64,000 bases of DNA from Dasyornis broadbenti (Eukaryota > Chordata > Aves > Passeriformes > Dasyornithidae). The notes beneath the pieces were generated by a model. It had not been told where the DNA came from. It made no database searches and worked only from the letters and a program-made list of their open reading frames with translations. Where the stretch lies: positions 2,077,260 through 2,141,259 of the forward strand of contig VZRN01002190.1 of the NCBI GenBank assembly GCA_013397935.1. Reading direction: 5' to 3'. The translations under genes and the position numbers were made by a program. Within the stretch, counting starts at the first letter, position 1; the number at the start of each line of letters is the position of its first letter. Shown piece after piece: positions 50,601 to 63,840 of the stretch.

Positions 50601-53600
50601 CCAGGAGTACAAAGCTACCGGCTCCCAAGTGGCCGAAAGGATAAACACTCAATTTGCACACACAAAGACAATGTTTCCTTGACAAGATGAGCTGAATTAC
50701 TCCCAGGGAAAATTCCACATGCCCTTAGAAAAGAAATAAAAATCTATATACTGTTTCAAAATACATTTTTATTCCCTGCTTTCAGTGGCTTCTGTAAGCT
50801 CCATGTCTGCTGCCTTGCTTCCAAGTCCAAGCAGCAATGATACATTAAATAGCTGTGTTTTTTAAAAAACAATCTGTTTTCTTTTTGACTTCAGCGAAAT
50901 ATTGAAGAATCCATTGGCAAGTGTGCTAAGTTAGTTGTTTTTTATTGCATGTCATTGATGAAGAAATATGCAGTACAGATGTGTAGTTGAGTGCTCAGGG
51001 AGACAACTTTAGGTGATAGGATGTTGATCACATTGCTTGGCCTTTTGGGCCAGTTCAAAACACCTGTACAACTCAGCTGAGCTGTTTTTTACTGGTTGGA
51101 TAGCAAAGCCTATGTGTCAATACAGAGTTTGAACTAATGAAAGGACTATTTTCTTTGCTATCATGAAAAAGCCAAGAATGTGGACCATTCCCATGCATAA
51201 ATGTTCTTGTCTGTAAATGTTTCTGTTAAAAATAGGTATAGTTACAAATAGCCATCAGAAAGAGAACACCCTCAGACTCAAGCCCCCAAATCTGCAACAT
51301 TTTTTTAATCCAAATAGTCTCTTTTTTTGCCAGTTATTTTATCTTTGGAAGTTGAGTATAAGCAAGCAGTGTCAGCTGGAACAACACTTCCATGAATTTT
51401 TTAATGTTAGAAATAAGCTTTTGCCTAGTACTTTCCTATGTCCTTTTGGAGTGCTGTTTCAGTAGGTTTTTTTTCCCTTTGAGATCCAACTTTTCTGTCA
51501 GCTGCAATCAACAGTGAATTAATACTCTTGGATGAAACAGGGATTTCCCATCTGTTAAGTCTTTTTGAGGATTTCTTTACCTACTCTGGATTGGGATGAA
51601 CCCAAGATTTTAAAAAATGGAAGCAGGGCAGAAGAGAGTGGGGGAAGAAACAGAAGCTTTTTCAAATCTGAAGAAAGGCATATATGTGCAAACATATGTT
51701 TTTCAACTATCTGTTTGTCTAGTAAAAGGTATTTTGTCTGTACCTGCATTTCTCTTGTCCTTAGCTTGGCACTGTTAATAGCACCCATAGAAAGAAATGT
51801 CCCATCCAGACAGCTGGCTGAGAGGTGAAAAGCTCAGGCTGGAGCTCTGAGTCTGAATCAGCACCCAGCCTGACCCCTTCCACCCCCTCTGAGGGTGTCC
51901 TGACCCTCAGGCTGCTCTGCCTCCCTTAGGTCTGTCACAACTTTTAGAAATTACGATGTGGAGGTGAAAGGTCTATGGAAACCACGATATTGTTTTGTGT
52001 TAATTTAAATGGATTGGTGTATTTTTCAGAGGAGAAATATTTGTTTGGCAACTTCCCAGCCCATTCTGCTCCTGAGCCTACAGTATTTGTATCTGCTTTA
52101 GAAACAAGTTGGAGAAAAAAGTATTAATGCCTTGGAGAGTCGAAGTGTTGGGTTATGTAGCCCAAGAGAGGGAAGGCGCCTGTGTCCAGGACTGCTCAGC
52201 TGCTGCACTTGGTCAGAGGAAAGCCCAAAGTAGTTAGGCATAGTTTGTACTGTCAGTATGGCTGTAAGACTAGAAATAATTAGAGCAGTAACAAGTTCAC
52301 GAGTCTGGCCTAGAAGCCTAGAAGTTAAATTTAAACAGAAGAAGTAAGCATCCAACTTTCAGACATGAATTGACCAACAGCACACAGATGAAACTGTGTG
52401 GGGCATTACAAGATATTGACTTCTATGTGGGAAGTAGAAGTCAAACCTTGCAGGCAGAAGCATGTAAGAAGAGGTCATAGTAAGATGTGGGAAAGCCTTT
52501 GATTTAGAAATGAAATAGCTACAGTAAGTAGTATAAACACTGTAAGACATAAGGTTTATGACTGATAAGAGGATTAAAACATTTCTCTGACATTACACGT
52601 TATGCACCTCCCATTGTCCTCCCTCAGATAAAAGTCTGTCTTTAAGCCGAGACATTTTGGTGGTTACCAGATGAACATTAAGAGGAACATGCTGCCAAAT
52701 GTTAACTCTAAATTAAGATGTTTGTATATTAAGTGATTATCTCTTTAGGCGTATGCCCCCAAATGAATATCTGTAGAGAATCTTTTATAAATAATTCTTT
52801 TAGAAAATTATAATGATAAAGTGACTTGTAAGGAAGAGAGGACAAAGACTCATTCCCTGTTGTGATAACTTATTTATTCTGAATCCTATAAACAAATGGT
52901 GTTATAATAAATTCTCTTGCATACCAACATACAGATTCCACCTTCAACACACAGATTTGACCAAGTTTTTCTTTCTTTCTATTTTTGCTACATCTATAGA
53001 AAAAGCCTGCTAATTCTTACTGTTTATCTAGAAAAGTCATCACAGTATCATAGTTAAAGCTGTATATAAATGGATCATTAACTGGGGTTTCCAGAGAATG
53101 GATTTAAAAAAATTTATTCCAAGTTGTCTTTCACATCCTTCTGTGCAAAGCAGAATACTTTGTTGTGGTTGATCTGTCTCTATAAACCACTGCATATTGT
53201 GTAATACCTCTGCTTTCTTTGGATCTAAGTCATTAGGCTTTCTGAGAATACCTTGGATGAAATGTTGAAGTGAAGCATTCCCACAGCCTATATGAGTGCT
53301 TCAGATTTTCCTGGGGTGAAGGTATGGTAGGGTAGCAGTTATCTATTCCAGCAGTCCTCTCAAAACTTATCCAGTACTTTTGCAGTACCTCATGCCAATG
53401 CTGTCAGAGACGTCTCCCTTCTGATATAAAAGAGCTATCAAAGGTCTCCTGAGTGACTTCTAGCCTGACATATCATGGCCACAAGATTCTGTGATGTGCC
53501 ACTGCCCCATTTAATTTTCTATAAATAAGTGGGAACATAAAAATGTCCTTAAGATTGAGATAAAGCTACTTTTTCTAATAGTATCTTAGATGCGCATTTT

Positions 53601-56600
53601 TAAAACCCAGGGTTTCTAGAACTGAAGACATAAACCCTCAGAATCCAATTTTAGCTGCATCACTCTAAATCAGAATAATCTCTCATATCCTCTGTGTTCT
53701 CCAGGTATATATTAAGACCAGAATCTGGTCAGTAGATTTCAATTTGAAATCTTCAGCCTGGTGACAATTTAATTGCAGGTAGATAAGCTCTGATTATCCA
53801 TCAAGCTTCATGCAGAGATCCACAATTTTCATCACTTTTGCTAAGATATCTGCTCACACTCCGTGTCATTGTCTAGACTCTGTGAACAGTTATAATACAA
53901 ATAACATGTTAATTAATACTGTTAAAAAAAGAAGGGGTGACAAATTTGCTGCCTCAAATGAAAATAATTTAAGGGCCATAAAAGCTCAAAATTGCCATCA
54001 AACTTAAGTGCATAAGTAACCACAACAGTTGTGTTTAGATAACCATAGTGATGAAATTGCAAAGCTAAATGTGGCAGGTTAACGCAGTCTATGTAAATGG
54101 TAAAATAACGTCATATTTTACTTGTATGGTTGATGGTAATGCACAAATTTTGGCAATTTCCAGAATGCTTTTTATGATCAGAAAATGTGTTTTGCCTGTC
54201 TTACTAGTTGCACAAGATGACTTTAAAGTGCTTCTAGTCTAGTGCAATAACATTAGTCCTTTGTGTAGTACAATGTCCTACAGCGAGCGTAATGACAGTG
54301 TAGTTATCATAGCTGTTAACAAATGGGCCTTAATGGTTGCTTCAGTCTTTATGACTCAGGCGAGACCCTTTAAAAATTGTACTGTAAACTCATTAGATGT
54401 AATTTGAATTTGGAAGTTCCAGAAATAGATGCTAGTGAATGGACTTTGTTGATAGCCATAGAACAAAACGATTAATCCCTAGTTTATATATCCTGGTGGG
54501 TTGGTTTTTTGTTTGTTGATCCCTCACTTGTTCGTATTTCTTTATCTGATGATTGGTTATAGTATTGTGGGTTTGTTTTGTTTGTTTGGCATTTTTTTTA
54601 AGTGAGGCAGTTAAATATCTACTTTTTTTTTTTTGTGTCAGTTCAGGTTTGGGGAGCTTAAAACCTGATTTTCATATCTGCTTCCTACCATCCCTCGTCT
54701 GTCCTGATAAGTTGTGCTTTTTCACAGATGTGAGGCAGACTGGTATAAACAGCTGTCCTCCTAGTGAAAAATCGAAGCATTAGATCAGTGTTGATGTCAT
54801 TTTTATTTATTTTTTTCTCTTGGATGCTAGTAAATAGTGGTTGAAGTTCATGTGAACAAGGATGTTTAGAACAGTATGTCTTAACTGCCTGACTCTCAAC
54901 ATGAGGCGATGTGTAATTCGCATAAATCTTCTGCAGAAGTTTCTGGATCACATACGAAATGAAGTGCTGGCCTTGTAGCACAGAGACGCTGATTGAAGTC
55001 CAGCTTGCAGTTCCACACAGACTTCTTTTTTTCTAGGACAGAGCTCTTTCCAAAATCAAAAGTGAGTAGTTAGATGATGTTTGGCTCATCAGCTGTTCAG
55101 TCTTATGATAGAAAGCATTTGCTGTTCTTCTGAATGGAGTTGCTCAGCAGAGTCACCCAGCTTTGATAGCAACCAAAAGCATCCCTTGGCCAAGGCCATT
55201 AAAATATTCTCTGTGTAGCATGCAGGGGATCGCTGGGATGAGCTGGGTACAGGCCCACAAGCCAAGGGCTGGGTGTGAGCTACTAACCAGGCAAAACAAA
55301 ATCAAATTCAGATTTGGAGCACTGTATGAGTGAAAGCCAGTAATGTCTCCTGCTTCTGCAGTGATTTATGACACTTCCTCAAATATGAAACATCTGGGAA
55401 GAGAGATCGATAAAGTCCCTTTGAGAGAGTGCACACAACAGGATGGCACAGAAAGTCAGTACGTATGAAAACTGCCAAAATCTTGTAGAAGTTCTTTTTA
55501 GCTCTAAAAAAGCAAACAAATAAATAAATGTTGCTTCCTCTCTTCTTAGCCAAACATTGGGTAATGCTCCTGATGGATAAGTTCATTACTTTATTTTTCC
55601 CAGATAATGAGTCTCACTTGGGTTAATCCTATTGCTAAGAAACCTGCCAAATTAGAGCCCCAGCGCCTGCCTGTTCTGTTATGTCATTACTTCTGCACAC
55701 CCATTGTTTTACCACATAGTACATTTTATTTGGTGTAGTGAGCCTTTCTGTTATGATACTTGCTGATATGAAACATATGATATTGTGACTAGTCCACGTT
55801 TTCTGTCATATTTCGCTAGCATAACCTTGCAAGTGGTATGAAAGGCTTTTACACCTGTCAGAAAGGCTTACTTAACTCATATGTTAGAGCTACTGCAAAA
55901 CCGTCTTGCAGAAATGAGCTGCAAATTCAAAGCAGCATATTGAATTCTGTAATTTATTTGTTCACATCACAGGTCAATTAATTTATTTCACAGTGATGTA
56001 ATATTTAATGTTTGAAAAAAATAGATAAAGCAGGGATGAGAAGCTGTTCTCTGTTCAGCTGAGCAAAACAGCAAATGTTTCTCCTGTTTGCAGCAAATAC
56101 AATGCATGTCATATGCATAATACTACCCAGTGAATAATAGGCATGCCTGCTGAAATGGTTTGGACTGTATTGTTTTTCCTGTCAACAGAACATTCCTTAA
56201 CATTCCTTATTAAAAGGCACAGTACAACTAAACAAACAAATAACTCTTTTCCAGACAGGAAAAATAAATGACCTTTCTGGGCCTCCCAAGCTGAAATTGT
56301 CATGCATATTTTATTCATAGTTCATTGACACATGAAATATATCTCCTGTTTTGCTTTCTATGAGGTCTTGCAATGTGGGGCCCAAGCTTAATGCAAGCCT
56401 TTCGTCTATAGTATGGAAATAATCAATTGTTATCACAATGTCCTATTTTTTTGTCATCTTTTAAAATAGCACTTGAAAGAGGTAGCGTTATGTGCTTAGT
56501 CAGGTTCGTTTATTCCTGTTCCTCAAACCTCATCTTTTGCCAAACCCAAACACTAAAAAATAAAACCACCAGCAAATCACAAATTATTAGGAAAATAAAC

Positions 56601-58499
56601 TCTTGAGTTTGACTTTTAGATGAGTCACCAATACCAAGAAATCTCAGATGAAGGAACTACCAACAGTAGAAACCCAGGGTTTGTTTTTAAAGCAAGAAAA
56701 ACCCAGAAATGCTTGTAGGTCCAGTGATATATCCAGTGGAGTATAGACAATAATAGAGTAAGGGCAATAAATGTGTGTAGATTATGTATTTTAGCTGGAA
56801 TACATGCTGTGATCTCAAATAGTAACTCACTCTTGGACACATTCCTGGCCTAGTCTCGATGCATTTTCTCTATCAGGACCCATAGATTATCTCATCCTGA
56901 AGAAAATATATGACAAAGGAGAAATACCCTTATATGTTCCTCAGCTGCCTGGTGGTTGATGGTAAGGTTTTGTTCTTAGCAAATGAACTAGGTATTTTCA
57001 TCCTGTTTTTAAGATAAATTACAGGGGCAATTACAACAAATCTATGTTTTAAGGGTATTGTTCTATACCTATTTGTTAAGGTGAAGAGTACATGTATTGA
57101 TTGCAGTCTTAAGTGTTGGATTTGACAGCCAGATTTTGGGTTTGTTTGAATGAGTAAGTACTTAACAGCTTGCTGATAGGTCTTTATGAATTTCCTTCTT
57201 AACATTCATGCTAGTGCCAATATATATGAATTCTATCACGTTTTCTGCTTTACAAATTCATTTGTGATTTGTGTTTTTTGTTAACTTATCATTTGCAGCA
57301 TCTTGTTTGTGTTATCATTACTGCGTATAAGTTTTGAGGCATGTATGAGATAGCTGAACCTTGGTCTCATGATAAAAGGGTACACTGATTTTAGACAGTA
57401 TCCATTTATTCATTCTTCATGCCAAAATCTGCGGCAGTATCCTGCAGAAGACAAACAACATATTTTGCTCCCAGGCCTTTATTGCTTCACTTTGAAAGCT
57501 CATGTTATGGCTTGTCATTATTTTTCATGGAGTCCATGGCTTATTAAGATGCCGAGGTGCTACAAGTGAGCAAAGTGAACAACAGCCTGGACAATAATAG
57601 TGGTCACCCTGATGTGTATGTTACTCAAGGCAGAGTCCTGGGAACCTGCTTGTTTTTTTGGTGTTGTGGCCAGCAAGATGTTGACATGGGCTGGAAGGTA
57701 CCTACTACTGGGATAAGGTGAAGTGTAAGAGGACTATTTTGCCATTGTCTTTCAAGACCTTAAGAACAAATTTATGTTGTTCTCCTCTGGTGACAAGAAC
57801 AATCCAGCCATGGCCTCCTGTGTCTGCAACAACAAAGGTCTGTTTTGCTTCTGATCAACCTTCAGATGCCTCTGTTAGTGTTTAAGTGAGCAGTGATGGA
57901 GGCTGTCAGATGCCATCAAAAACTGATTAAGTTAATGAGCTTGTTTTGCCACTTGATGCGCTTCTCAGTAACTGTTCTGAAGGTGAAAATATGGTAGGCA
58001 CATGATCTTTTGGACTCTGAAATCCAGTCTGCTCTTCTCTTCGCTATGCTAATATGGGTCATCTATTTTCCCTGTCACCAATAATCAGACTCAGTTAGAT
58101 CACCTTTGATGTACATACAGTTTTCCTGCCTTTTTCTTTGAGTTCATTTTGGAGAAATTAACATTTGGTTTGCCTTATTTTCTTTCTGGTAATGGTATCC
58201 CTGTTTATGCAGGCTTTCAGATGAGCCTCACTGGAACTATTTGAAGGTGTAGCTGCTGCATTGCCTTTCAGTTGTCATATAGACAAAATTGTGGTGTGTC
58301 AGCTCCTGAGATCTGATCTAGGAACACTGAAGCCTGCTCTTTTTGTCAGCCTAGATTTCTCTAGTGGTATCAAATCTTCTGTTGGATCCTCCAGCCATCT
58401 GCTAGCTATTCCTTTTCCTAAAAGAGTGAGAGCATCAGGTTTTTCTGAGCTAGATTTGTAGTTGTACCTATCAGGAATTACACTGCTCGTGATGTTAGT
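41626..58499. other. Long non-coding stretch, no gene recognised
   Basis: Nearly 17 kb without a supported gene, RNA or interspersed repeat. It holds a 13-base poly-A at 43887-43899, an 18-bp palindrome at 47137-47154, poly-T runs at 49912-49924 and 54623-54634, and a short GC-richer patch at about 51835-51930 with several pyrimidine runs. Open frames up to 133 codons show no domain. The last 900 bp (from about 57600) may be the decayed 3' side of the CR1-like relic that follows, but I could not align it. Confidence 0.55.
47137..47154. repeat. Perfect 18-bp palindrome
   Basis: ACCCTTTTTAAAAAGGGT is self-complementary with no spacer. It is followed by a purine-rich stretch. It could be chance or a protein-binding site; nothing nearby supports a choice. 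Confidence 0.8.
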
Positions 58500-58870
58500 T
58501 CCTCAGACATCCTGGGAAGGTGGTCTAACACATGGATACATTTCAGGTCATATGGTGGCACTGATTTTGGGAAATAGTGCTCTGGTGATCAGTTTGGTTT
58601 TCTACTGAGTAGGCAGTGGTTATCAGTGTCTGACTTGCCTGTAGTTTTCTCTACTTAGTTGTCAATATCCCCATTATGCTGAAGTTTCCCATTTTCCCAT
58701 TCTCTTTTGTGGGAATTTGCCAGTAAAAAAGCATGTAGATTTAATCTTTGATCTCATCATCATAGTCATCTTCTAGCTAGTAACATTCAGTAATTGTTAT
58801 TTTCACATGTTTTGAAACCTACCTTGGAGCAATCAGTTGCTAATAAGTTCCTTCAAGATGAGAAATCTTC
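58500..58870 (-). mobile_element. Probable ancient CR1-L-like endonuclease relic
   Basis: Several blocks agree with the minus-strand sequence of the endonuclease region of old amniote CR1 elements in the right order: CATATGGTGGCACTGATTTT near 58550, GTCAATATCCCCATTATG near 58660, TTTCCCATTTT near 58685, CTCATCATCATAGTCATC near 58753, and AGTAACATTCAGTAATTGTT near 58779. Divergence is very high and no reading frame survives. Limits are approximate on both sides. A chance resemblance of AT-rich sequence cannot be excluded without a profile search. Confidence 0.45.
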
Positions 58871-59389
58871 TTTTAGAAGTCCTAATTAATGATGCTTCCT
58901 GTGTGTGGTAACCATCTTCTCTCTTCAACTAAATTGTGCTTTTATTTTCATTTTTCAGTGGCTGCCTGCTTCTCATTATTAACTATTGCTTATTCCAGGA
59001 AGAGTAATTACTCCAGGATGAGATTCTGTTTGTTGACTCCTCTCAAAAAAAAAAAAACCAAACCTTTTCTTTCGCCATTTGCTGATGCAGCCATGGTCTA
59101 AATGTTCCAAACTTTCATTTCAGAAGTTGTTGTTCATCCTCACAAATGTTACTTCTTAGCTTTCAACAATAGTCCATGCTTGCCAGTATAGAGTCTGTTA
59201 CTTCGGTGCCACGCATCAATCTTTCTGTGTCCCTGACCACGTTAACTTTTCTTAGATAGCCAGAAAGGCCCTTTTAAATTGTAATCTATCCCTTCTATCT
59301 GTGTAATTCAGCTTCCATGAATGGGAGTGAAAGCGTAGTAGTCTTACAGTCTTTCTGTAGCACCAAGACCCAAGTCCCAAGGAAAGGAT

Positions 59390-59431
59390 CTATTTAAATA
59401 TTTTAAATAGAAATAATGATTTCTATTTAAA
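59390..59431. repeat. Two overlapping, mutually exclusive hairpins
   Basis: CTATTTAAA (59390-59398) pairs with TTTAAATAG (59402-59410) across a 3-base loop. The same central segment, extended as TTTAAATAGAAAT (59402-59414), also pairs perfectly over 13 bp with 59419-59431 across the loop AATG. The sequence thus contains three alternating inverted copies of one motif. It lies in AT-rich non-coding DNA. Confidence 0.8.
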
Positions 59432-59954
59432 TCCCATTTTAAAAGAAATGTGTATGATACGTGTTATATATGTTTGTATGTATATGAATGCATATACTTA
59501 GCTAAAACAGACTGTGCAAATGCAAGGTTTAGAGATTAGTTTTATTAAGAGAAATTTTTGGCCATGAGTACTCTCATATGTGTTTATTTTTGTGAAAAAA
59601 CAAAAAAAAACCCCTTTTCATTTGCTTGCATTGAGGGAGTTTTTTATTGTGGGTCTGATTAACCAGAGCACCTAAATGCTGGTTTTACACTAAGCATGTG
59701 CTTAAGGACTACTGCTTTTGGGAATCCTGGATCCATGAAAAGAAGCTGATCAGACAGTATTTTGAGCCACAAGGAGCTTTCTGTAAAATAAGCTGACAAC
59801 AGCTCCTTAACCAGTTGAAGACTGGAAGTACAAGTCTGCATAATCAGCAATGGTCCTGCTGCCAATAAGTGAGGCTGGATATTCAATCTGCCAGCTGGCA
59901 TCTTCCCTTTCCCTCTGATTTTTGATTATTTTTACAACAATAACAATAAAACGT

Positions 59955-60120
59955 TGTGTTACTGTAATGCTTTGCTTCTGAGAAGCTTACAGTGCTTTAC
60001 AAATGCATAACTGGTTAATTGCATTAGTTAATCTAGTTGCTGAAAGGTGAATATAGATGTATTCCCATTTTACAGAAGAAGAAACTGGGGCAGCAAGAGG
60101 TTAAGCTATGGGAAGGTCTG
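59955..60120 (-). mobile_element. MIR/CORE-SINE or L2-like ancient relic
   Basis: The segment reads as the reverse complement of the conserved end shared by MIR, L2-linked and other old amniote SINEs. It shows ACAGTGCTTTACAAATG near 59989, then ATTCCCATTTTACAG near 60061, then AAGAAACTGGGGCAGCAAG and GAGGTTAAGC near 60078. The tRNA-derived head was not recognised. Such relics are old and sparse in birds. The family is uncertain because these 3' ends are shared between several SINEs and LINEs. Confidence 0.55.
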
Positions 60121-60342
60121 CAGACTGTTTAGCATTGGTGTAGCGAAGGTAATAAAAAGGATAAGCTCAACTGAGAAACAGAAAGGGAGATAAAATAAAG
60201 TAACATTCCCTCTTTGGTGATCTAGTACAATCAGTGAGACCTGTATCTTTCATTTTACCCTTTTCGTTGTGGCTCTGTGAGCTGGACCAATGCATCTTTC
60301 CTTTCTGAGAGGAAAGAGTAACTCCTGCAAAGATAAAACAGA

Positions 60343-60767
60343 GATAGAAATAGAACCATAAAATCATTTCGTTTGGAAAAGACCTTTAAGATCATTGAAT
60401 CCAACCATTAACCCAGCACTTCAAGTCGATCACTAAACCATGTCCCCAAGTGCCATATCTATGTATCTTCTAAATATATGCAGGGGTGGTGACTCAGCCA
60501 CTTTCCCAGGCAGCCTGTTCCAATGCCTGACAACCCTTTCAGTGAAGAAAGTTTTCCTAGTATCCAATCTAAACCTCACCTGGCACAACTTGAGGACATT
60601 TCCTCTTGTCCTCTCCCTTGTTATTTGGGCGAAGAGACCAATTCACGTCTCTATGACTTCCTTTCAACTAGTTGTAGAGAGTGGTAAGATCTTCACTTAG
60701 CCTCCCCCTTTTCTCCAGGCTAAATAACCCCAACGTCCTCAGTTGCTCCTCATAAGATTTGTGCCTT
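60343..60767 (-). mobile_element. CR1 LINE 3' fragment, minus strand, little diverged
   Basis: The minus-strand element begins with the short 3' repeats of CR1 (ATAGAAATAGAACCATAAAAT near 60345), followed by TTTGGAAAAGACCTTTAAG and ATCATTGAATCCAACC. It continues through CAGCCTGTTCCAATGCCTG and CTAAACCTCACCTGGCAC to TTTTCTCCAGGC near 60710, ending at about 60767. It matches the common avian CR1 3' sequence with few changes and is one of the youngest copies here. Only the C-terminal coding end plus 3' UTR is present. It is 5'-truncated and inactive. Confidence 0.95.
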
Positions 60768-63700
60768 AAAAAATTTTATGGATTATTATTTTTGTTAGGG
60801 AGATGGATGTATCTGGTAAAGCTATGATGTGAGTTGGGCCAAAAGAATTAAAAATAGTCCTACTTAAGCTGTGGAAGAAGTGAGGATATGTGTGAGGCAC
60901 TTGCTGGGCTAACCTGGGTCTGCACTGACCATTTTCCCTGGATCCTGCAGCGCTGTTGCTTCCAGCAGCAAGGCTTACTTGTTCGGAGCTCTTTCAGGGA
61001 TCTCTGCACGTTTCCACCCTGGGCATGTACCTCATCAGGCTCAGTTGCACTGAGGGTAGTAGTGACCTCCAGTAGCAAAACAGCAAACTTGGTGCCGGTT
61101 CCTCTGTGACTGTAATGCAGTCAGCTGTTACTGATCCCCTGCTAGGAAACAGGCTTTGCACACCTGAAGTTACTGTCGTTGTCCTTTTCTCAATTTACTG
61201 CCCTTGCCTGGCACAGAGACATTTGGAAATTTATGTGTGTTGCGTATGAAGCAGGTTATTGTATTTTAGATTAAAAGCAGTGGAACTGTCCTTGAAAGGT
61301 TTAGCCTGGGGAAGTAACAATGAAAAAGGGCTTAAATTGTTTTAGTTAAGAAGAGATTAAGAAAAATGCTTTGATCTCCCATGGTAATGATGAACTTCAC
61401 CAGATGTACCTGAAGTCTGTAATGCTTTTTTCCATTTTCAGTTAAGCAAAAGACCACTACAATATTTTATTTTTTTCTTTTTTTTCCTTTCATTTTTATT
61501 TCAAAGAGAATCTCATTGAGGGTGAATGAAATGCTCATTAAATTGAGCCAGCTTGGTAGATAGTTGTTTCCACTAGCTAGCTAATCTTTTGGGCATCAGC
61601 CATAACCAGAGAATGGTTATTATTGTAATCTGTGCCTATGCAGTGAGTTGTTTGTTCCTTGAGATGTCTGTATTAATCCACATTTGGATTTGAGTGATAG
61701 TGCATATGTATTATGCAAATTTAAAAGAGCACTTCAGGATTTATTAGGGTGCTGCATACCTGGTGGAGGTGTGTTGTTAATATGGTAAATCACGCCAAAC
61801 TTGACCTCTTATTTTTATTTAAAAGTTATGCATACATATACTATTATGCATGCTTGTATGCTCTGCCTACTTTGTAAGGAAAAAGAATTCAAGAATAAAG
61901 GATTCGTTGGTTTTAATTTATTCAGCTCTTTGAAAACATACATAGTAGCACATTGCTTTTAAGTTATATAAGACAGCAGAACAATTTGAGGAAAAAAAAA
62001 AAATAAGCTTTCCAGCTAAAACTTGCTTTTCATTGTATCAGCTTGCTGTGCTTTGCCTGCATGACCCAGCTGCAATGAATGGAATCAAGCAAGAGCCTTT
62101 TGCCTCTTTCCTATGTGCTAACAGGAAGAAGTAGTGGTGACAGTCATCATCACTCGGAGAGAACAGAGAAGGGAGGGAAAGAGAGACCAAGAGCAAATGG
62201 GAACAATATTTGGCCCAAATTACTTTTCCTGACCAAACACTTGGTATTTTTGTTACAAAGGCCTCTGGCTCACAATGAAAATGAGCTAATCCCTGTTAGG
62301 AAGTCGTTCTGGACTTTGACTGAGAAGTGTTTGGTGTTGAATGGAAAAGCTTTGAGAGAAGCTTTTGTCCATGTTGTGCTCTCATTAGCAGTGTACTCAT
62401 TAGTGAAGCCTTGTGATAAAAATGGATGCATTGCCCTAGTTTTTATTTATTAGAACTAAAATCCAATGTGCAAGTATCTCTTATTTTTTTTTATTTATTT
62501 CCTTATCTACCTATGCTATGCCTTGCATGAGTACCTCGCTACCCTGTCCCTTACTCTGTGTACAATCTCAGCATGAGAGTCTCATCCTCCTTTCCCTTCC
62601 TTTCGTCTCCCTTTGGCGCATGTCGTGAGCTGGCAAGATCTTACCCCACATTGTAAGCTTGATAAAGGCTGAACAGTGACACTTGCAGAGGGAAGTGTTC
62701 GTCCTGCCCAGTTTTAGAAACAAATGCAAAACTCTCAGTTTAAAAACTGTTTTTCTAGCATCTGTATGAACCCTGCAGAGAGAAGCTCCTTCAGAGGTGG
62801 TTCAGAAAATGAATTTAGCTTTGAGGCTCTGAAATGTCCTATGAAGGAGCTTCTCTCCATTTCCTCTGACACATGAGGAATGTGGGGCTCCTGTCCTCCG
62901 AAATTAGTCAGCATTTCCTGAAACTGGGCAAAACTGAGGTTCAGAAGCTGAGCTATCTTTAGTTGTCCTTCAGTGAACAAGTTTTCTGCTGTAGCAATCA
63001 TACTTTGAGAAGTAAAATATTAATCTTCCAATACACGTTCCTTCGATTAAAAAACAATTACTTTAAGTGTGTTCAAAAACTTTCCAAGGCCCCAAGTTCA
63101 TCTTGAATGTTCTCTAGCTGTGTTTATAGTACAGAAGCAAGTGTCTGTGAAGCAAGTTGCAGCAGGGAATCCCTGCAGCAGGCAACCAAAAGCTGTGACA
63201 GCAGCAGAGTACTGGCGTTCTCAAACTGCCCTAGAAACATGCTGCAACGTCAGACATCAGCATCCATGAAGAGAAGGTTTTAGTTTCTCTGTTCTGTGCC
63301 CTTTCCCTTTCAGCTAGCACCAAGCTGTCCTGTGTATTGTAGGGTGTGGATGACAAAGCCCCTCCTGAGACAGCTAGACTGAATCTTAGAAAGTTGATTA
63401 GCATGGCAGAGTATTAAAAATGTAAGTACAGCACTTTGTGGCCCTGGTTTTGTTTGAGATACAGGGCTGCACTCTTTCATGAGAGAAATTTTCCATTTAA
63501 ATACTTAGTACTTTCTGCTTTTGATTTATCTAGAATCTGGCATTTTCTCTGTCTAAAAGCCTCATTACTAGTAAGACTCTCATGATATTTTGGCAAGTCT
63601 ACTCCCCATTATGGATAAAATCAGTGAGTACAGAAACATATTGGACAAGCATTTTTTTTTTTTTTTTTAACTGGAAGGAAGCTTGAATTCCAAGTGAAAA

Positions 63701-63840
63701 CTTGGGCTAGTTTTTCACTTTATTTTTTCCCTAATTGGTTCATTTGTTGCACTGTCATTTCAAAACAGACCTTTGTGCTTACTTTTCACCCTTTTTCAGA
63801 CTCACATTTTCCTGTTTCAATTTTAAAAGCTGAGTTGGAT
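60768..63840. other. Non-coding stretch, no gene recognised
   Basis: No exon, RNA gene or interspersed repeat is supported. Low-complexity parts are a T-rich stretch at 61463-61502, a 12-base poly-A at 61992-62003 and a 17-base poly-T at 63652-63668. A 124-codon frame at 62079-62453 on the plus strand has no recognisable domain and is treated as chance. Confidence 0.6.
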
